Shown here: one piece after another, positions 61,840-64,000 of the stretch
Numbering within the stretch: the stretch's first letter is position 1
Layout: the number at the start of each line of letters is the position of its first letter
Assembly: GCF_003986935.1 (NCBI RefSeq)
Contig: NZ_RJZE01000008.1
Span: 124,001 to 188,000 of the forward strand
Reading direction: 5' to 3'
Length of the DNA: 64,000 nucleotides
Source of the DNA: Paraburkholderia kururiensis JCM 10599 = LMG 19447
GTDB taxonomy: Bacteria > Pseudomonadota > Gammaproteobacteria > Burkholderiales > Burkholderiaceae
Notes under the pieces: generated by a model
Databases searched by the model: none
Seen by the model: only the letters and a program-made list of their open reading frames with translations
Told to the model about the DNA's origin: nothing
Translations under genes and position numbers: made by a program

Positions 61840-62923
61840 GGGCGCTCTCCTGCTGGATGAAGCGGATAGCGTCGCTGTGCCAGTCGATGCCCACCTGGTC
61901 GCCTTCGGCGAGCGGCTCCTTGCCTTCGTTCTGGCAGCACACGAGCATTTCGCCCGCGCGGCTGTCGAGCCGGTAGAGCCATTGGCTGCCGAGGAAGAAG
62001 CGGCTCGTCACGCGGCCCGCAAGACGGCCCGAGCCCGTTGCGCACAGCCGCAGCTTTTCGGGGCGGATGCAGAGCGTGATGGCGTCGCCTACGCCCACGG
62101 CACGGCCGCGCTCGGGCAACTGCGCCGTCGATCCCGTTTCCGCCAGATCGTTGCCGAGGTCCACGCGTATCGTGTCGCCTTCGCGCGCCACCACGCGCCC
62201 CGCCAGCATGTTGGCCTTGCCGATGAACTGCGAGACGAAGTCGTTCTCGGGGCGTTCATAGGCGCGATAGGGCGTATCCACCTGGGTGATGCGGCCGTTC
62301 TCCATCACCACCACGCGGTCGCTGATCGAAAGCGCTTCGGACTGGTCGTGCGTGACCATCAGCGTGGTTGTGCCGATCTTGCGCTGGATGGCGCGCAGCT
62401 CGAACTGCATGTCTTCGCGCAGCTTGGCGTCGAGGTTCGACATCGGTTCGTCCAGCAGCAGCACGGGCGGCGCGATCACGATGGCGCGCGCAATCGCCAC
62501 GCGCTGGCGCTGGCCGCCCGAAAGCTCGCGCGGAAAGCGGTGCGCGTACGCGTCGAGCCGCACGAGCGAGAGCGCCTCGCGAATGCGTTCCTTGCGCTCG
62601 GCCTTGGCCACGCCGCGCATCTCGAGGCCGAAGCTCACGTTCTCGGCCACGCTCATGTGCGGAAAGAGCGCGTAGCTCTGGAACACGATGCCGAGGCCGC
62701 GCCTGTTCGGCGGCGTGTGCGTGATGTCGCGGCCGTCCAGCGTGATGCGCCCGCGCGTGGCTTCCACGAAGCCGGCAATCATCTGCAGCGTGGTGGTCTT
62801 GCCGCAGCCCGAGGGGCCGAGCAGCGAGACGAACTCGCCTTGTTCCACCGCGAGGTTGATGCCGGTGACCGCGTGCAGGTCGCCGAACGATTTCGAAACA
62901 TCGGTCAGGGTGAGGAACGACAT
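61832..62923 (-). CDS. ABC importer ATP-binding protein, PotA type
   Basis: A 363-residue ATPase. Walker A L-L-G-P-S-G-C-G-K-T-T, signature L-S-G-G-Q-R-Q-R, Walker B V-L-L-L-D-E-P-M-S-N-L-D, and V-T-H-D-Q-S-E-A. The C-terminal 110 residues form the TOBE regulatory domain typical of polyamine, iron and opine importers. Starting at M-S-F-L-T-L-T gives the normal length. First gene of the operon; the divergent IclR gene and its operators lie upstream. Confidence 0.9.
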   Translation of the reverse strand: MSFLTLTDVSKSFGDLHAVTGINLAVEQGEFVSLLGPSGCGKTTTLQMIAGFVEATRGRITLDGRDITHTPPNRRGLGIVFQSYALFPHMSVAENVSFGLEMRGVAKAERKERIREALSLVRLDAYAHRFPRELSGGQRQRVAIARAIVIAPPVLLLDEPMSNLDAKLREDMQFELRAIQRKIGTTTLMVTHDQSEALSISDRVVVMENGRITQVDTPYRAYERPENDFVSQFIGKANMLAGRVVAREGDTIRVDLGNDLAETGSTAQLPERGRAVGVGDAITLCIRPEKLRLCATGSGRLAGRVTSRFFLGSQWLYRLDSRAGEMLVCCQNEGKEPLAEGDQVGIDWHSDAIRFIQQESARV

Positions 62924-63033
62924 GGTCTCGCCTTCCAGTGCAGTGAATGCATGGGTGCGCTCGCACCCGCTGAACCAGTTTGCATTGCGTTGGGGCGACT
63001 GTAGCCAGCCAAATTTCCCGCCGTCAATTTTGA

Positions 63034-63081
63034 ATTCCATTCGGCGAGAGGAATTTGGCATATATTCCATTCAACGGAACA
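63034..63081 (-). promoter_or_regulatory. Two palindromic sites upstream of the PotA-type operon
   Basis: Site one: ATTCC (63034-63038) and GGAAT (63050-63054). Site two: TATTCC (63063-63068) with GGAACA (63076-63081), spacer 7 bp. Both share ATTCCATTC and are about 30 bp apart. The same TATTCC/GGAATA layout is found next to the IclR start. IclR regulators bind palindromes of this size. Function inferred. Confidence 0.5.
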
Positions 63082-63216
63082 GACAATGCTGACTCGCGAG
63101 TTGAGATTCCGGCCAGTGATCTCCGGGAAACCCCTGGGCACTCGTATGACTGCGCGGATGCACGTCTGTGAATCGATTCTTGGCGAGATGCACCGTTCTC
63201 TACCCGCGCCAGCAGG

Positions 63217-63235
63217 TATTCCGCAGAGTGGAATA
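63217..63235 (+). promoter_or_regulatory. Palindromic operator next to the IclR gene
   Basis: TATTCC (63217-63222), 7 bp, GGAATA (63230-63235), perfect arms. It lies 38 bp before the IclR start and probably allows autoregulation. Spacing and sequence equal those of the site near the importer operon. Confidence 0.6.
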
Positions 63236-63273
63236 TCAAGCGCGATGTGGCGGCAACAGAAAGGAAAAATGGA

Positions 63274-64000
63274 ATGCAGGCAGACGAAGCAAAAAGCGCC
63301 GGCGTATTGCAGCGCGCATTCGCGGTGATCCGGGCGCTGGGCGAGAGCCAGGCGGAAGGCAGCCGCGTGACCACGCTCGCGAAAGCCGTGGGGCTGACCC
63401 AGGCGACGGTCCATCGCCTGCTGCAAGGGCTGATTGCCGAGGGCGTGGTCGAGCAGGACGAAAGCACGAAGCGGTATCGGCTGAGCGTGGACTTCTTCGC
63501 CCTCGCGGCGCAGGCGAGCAACCCGAGCAACATGCGTACGCTGTGCCGGCCCGCGTTGCTGCGGCTGTGCGCGAGCCTCGGCGACACCATCTTCCTGCTC
63601 GTGCGGAGCAGCTTCGACGCCGTCTGTCTCGACATGTGCGAAGGGCCGTTTCCCATCCGCTCGTTTACCGGAGACATTGGCGGACGTGTGGCGCTGGGCG
63701 TGGGCCAGGGCAGCCTCGCGATTCTCGCGTTCCAGCCCGAGGCGGAGCGCGAGGAGATCATCCGCTTCAACGTGCCGCGCCTGCGTGCCTATGGCGTGCT
63801 CGACGAGGTGTATCTGCGCACGGAGATCGAACGCGTGCGCAAGCTGGGTTACGCGGGCCGCAATACCGGCGTGCTCGAAGGCATGGCGGGCGTAGCGGTG
63901 CCCATCTTCGACCGCAACGGCTGCGCGGTCGCGGCGTTAAGCGTCGGTACGCTGGCCGCGCGTTTGACCGATGACCGGTTGCCGACCGTGGTCGAACTGC
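63274..64000 (+). CDS. IclR-family transcriptional regulator, cut by window end
   Basis: At least 242 residues, open to the last base. N-terminal winged helix with G-V-L-Q-R-A-F-A-V-I-R-A-L and L-A-K-A-V-G-L-T-Q-A-T-V-H-R-L-L; the effector domain shows V-C-L-D-M-C-E-G-P-F-P-I-R and G-V-A-V-P-I-F-D-R-N-G. AAAGGAAAAATGG surrounds the start, with the AAGG site about 10 bases before the ATG. It is divergent from the importer/oxidase operon and its likely regulator. Confidence 0.87.
   Translation, partial: MQADEAKSAGVLQRAFAVIRALGESQAEGSRVTTLAKAVGLTQATVHRLLQGLIAEGVVEQDESTKRYRLSVDFFALAAQASNPSNMRTLCRPALLRLCASLGDTIFLLVRSSFDAVCLDMCEGPFPIRSFTGDIGGRVALGVGQGSLAILAFQPEAEREEIIRFNVPRLRAYGVLDEVYLRTEIERVRKLGYAGRNTGVLEGMAGVAVPIFDRNGCAVAALSVGTLAARLTDDRLPTVVEL

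Noticed and set aside
1..64000. Mobile elements, attachment sites, CRISPR arrays, tRNA or rRNA genes
   Set aside because: I looked for transposase or integrase motifs, terminal repeats, regularly spaced repeats and tRNA-like cloverleaf ends and found none; the one tandem repeat array is coding.

Overview
The window is a GC-rich, densely coded stretch from a beta-proteobacterium of the Burkholderiaceae, most likely Paraburkholderia, Caballeronia or a close relative. The evidence is a porin of the Burkholderia OmpC-like type, a DUF4148 exported protein, a NodT-family outer-membrane factor in an RND efflux operon, many small catabolic operons each with its own GntR, IclR or AraC regulator, and overall codon usage. 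The genus is inference. I see no rRNA, tRNA, CRISPR array, insertion sequence or integrase.

Layout. (1) 1-3.2 kb: a TMEM175-like channel, a SnoaL/MarR pair behind a promoter-embedded palindrome, and a MoaD-like/beta-propeller pair. (2) 3.6-12.8 kb: a GntR-headed amino-acid ABC importer followed by a class III aminotransferase, a cytosolic gamma-glutamyltransferase-like enzyme, a ureohydrolase and a porin. This looks like uptake and breakdown of a guanidino or gamma-glutamyl amine compound. (3) 13.1-24.7 kb: a nine-gene catabolic operon (TPP enzyme, SDR without its catalytic residues, propeller, VOC protein, DUF1185, alpha/beta hydrolase, flavin hydroxylase, NIPSNAP, aldehyde dehydrogenase), with an IclR regulator and an APC permease. 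I cannot assign its substrate.

(4) 24.7-40.8 kb is the most unusual part. A BaeSR-like two-component system is followed by a phage-type small protein with a tandem Glu-Pro-Met-Cys tail, an MsbA-like ABC exporter, an orphan set of flagellar structural genes (hook flgE, cap fliD, short flagellin), and an RND efflux operon ending in a VirK/YbjX-family gene. Five intergenic sites, upstream of the repeat protein, the exporter, fliD (two sites) and the efflux operon, carry tandem copies of an 11-bp unit (consensus GGWATCTCRAY), mostly in threes and exactly in phase. A sixth, weaker site faces flagellin. This is the arrangement expected for a PhoB/OmpR-type response regulator, so these genes may form one local envelope-stress regulon.

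(5) 40.8-51.2 kb, minus strand: a DUF1329/DUF1302/MMPL-RND/YCF48 envelope cluster, cytochrome b561, aldehyde dehydrogenase and a second class III aminotransferase, with a divergent AraC regulator behind a sigma-54-like promoter. (6) 52.9-55.9 kb: exported small proteins and hydrolases, including a cytochrome P460. (7) 56-64 kb: a minus-strand operon coding a spermidine/putrescine-type ABC importer and a three-subunit flavin/iron-sulfur amine oxidase (opine oxidase/HcnABC type), with a divergent IclR gene cut by the window end and palindromic operators between them.
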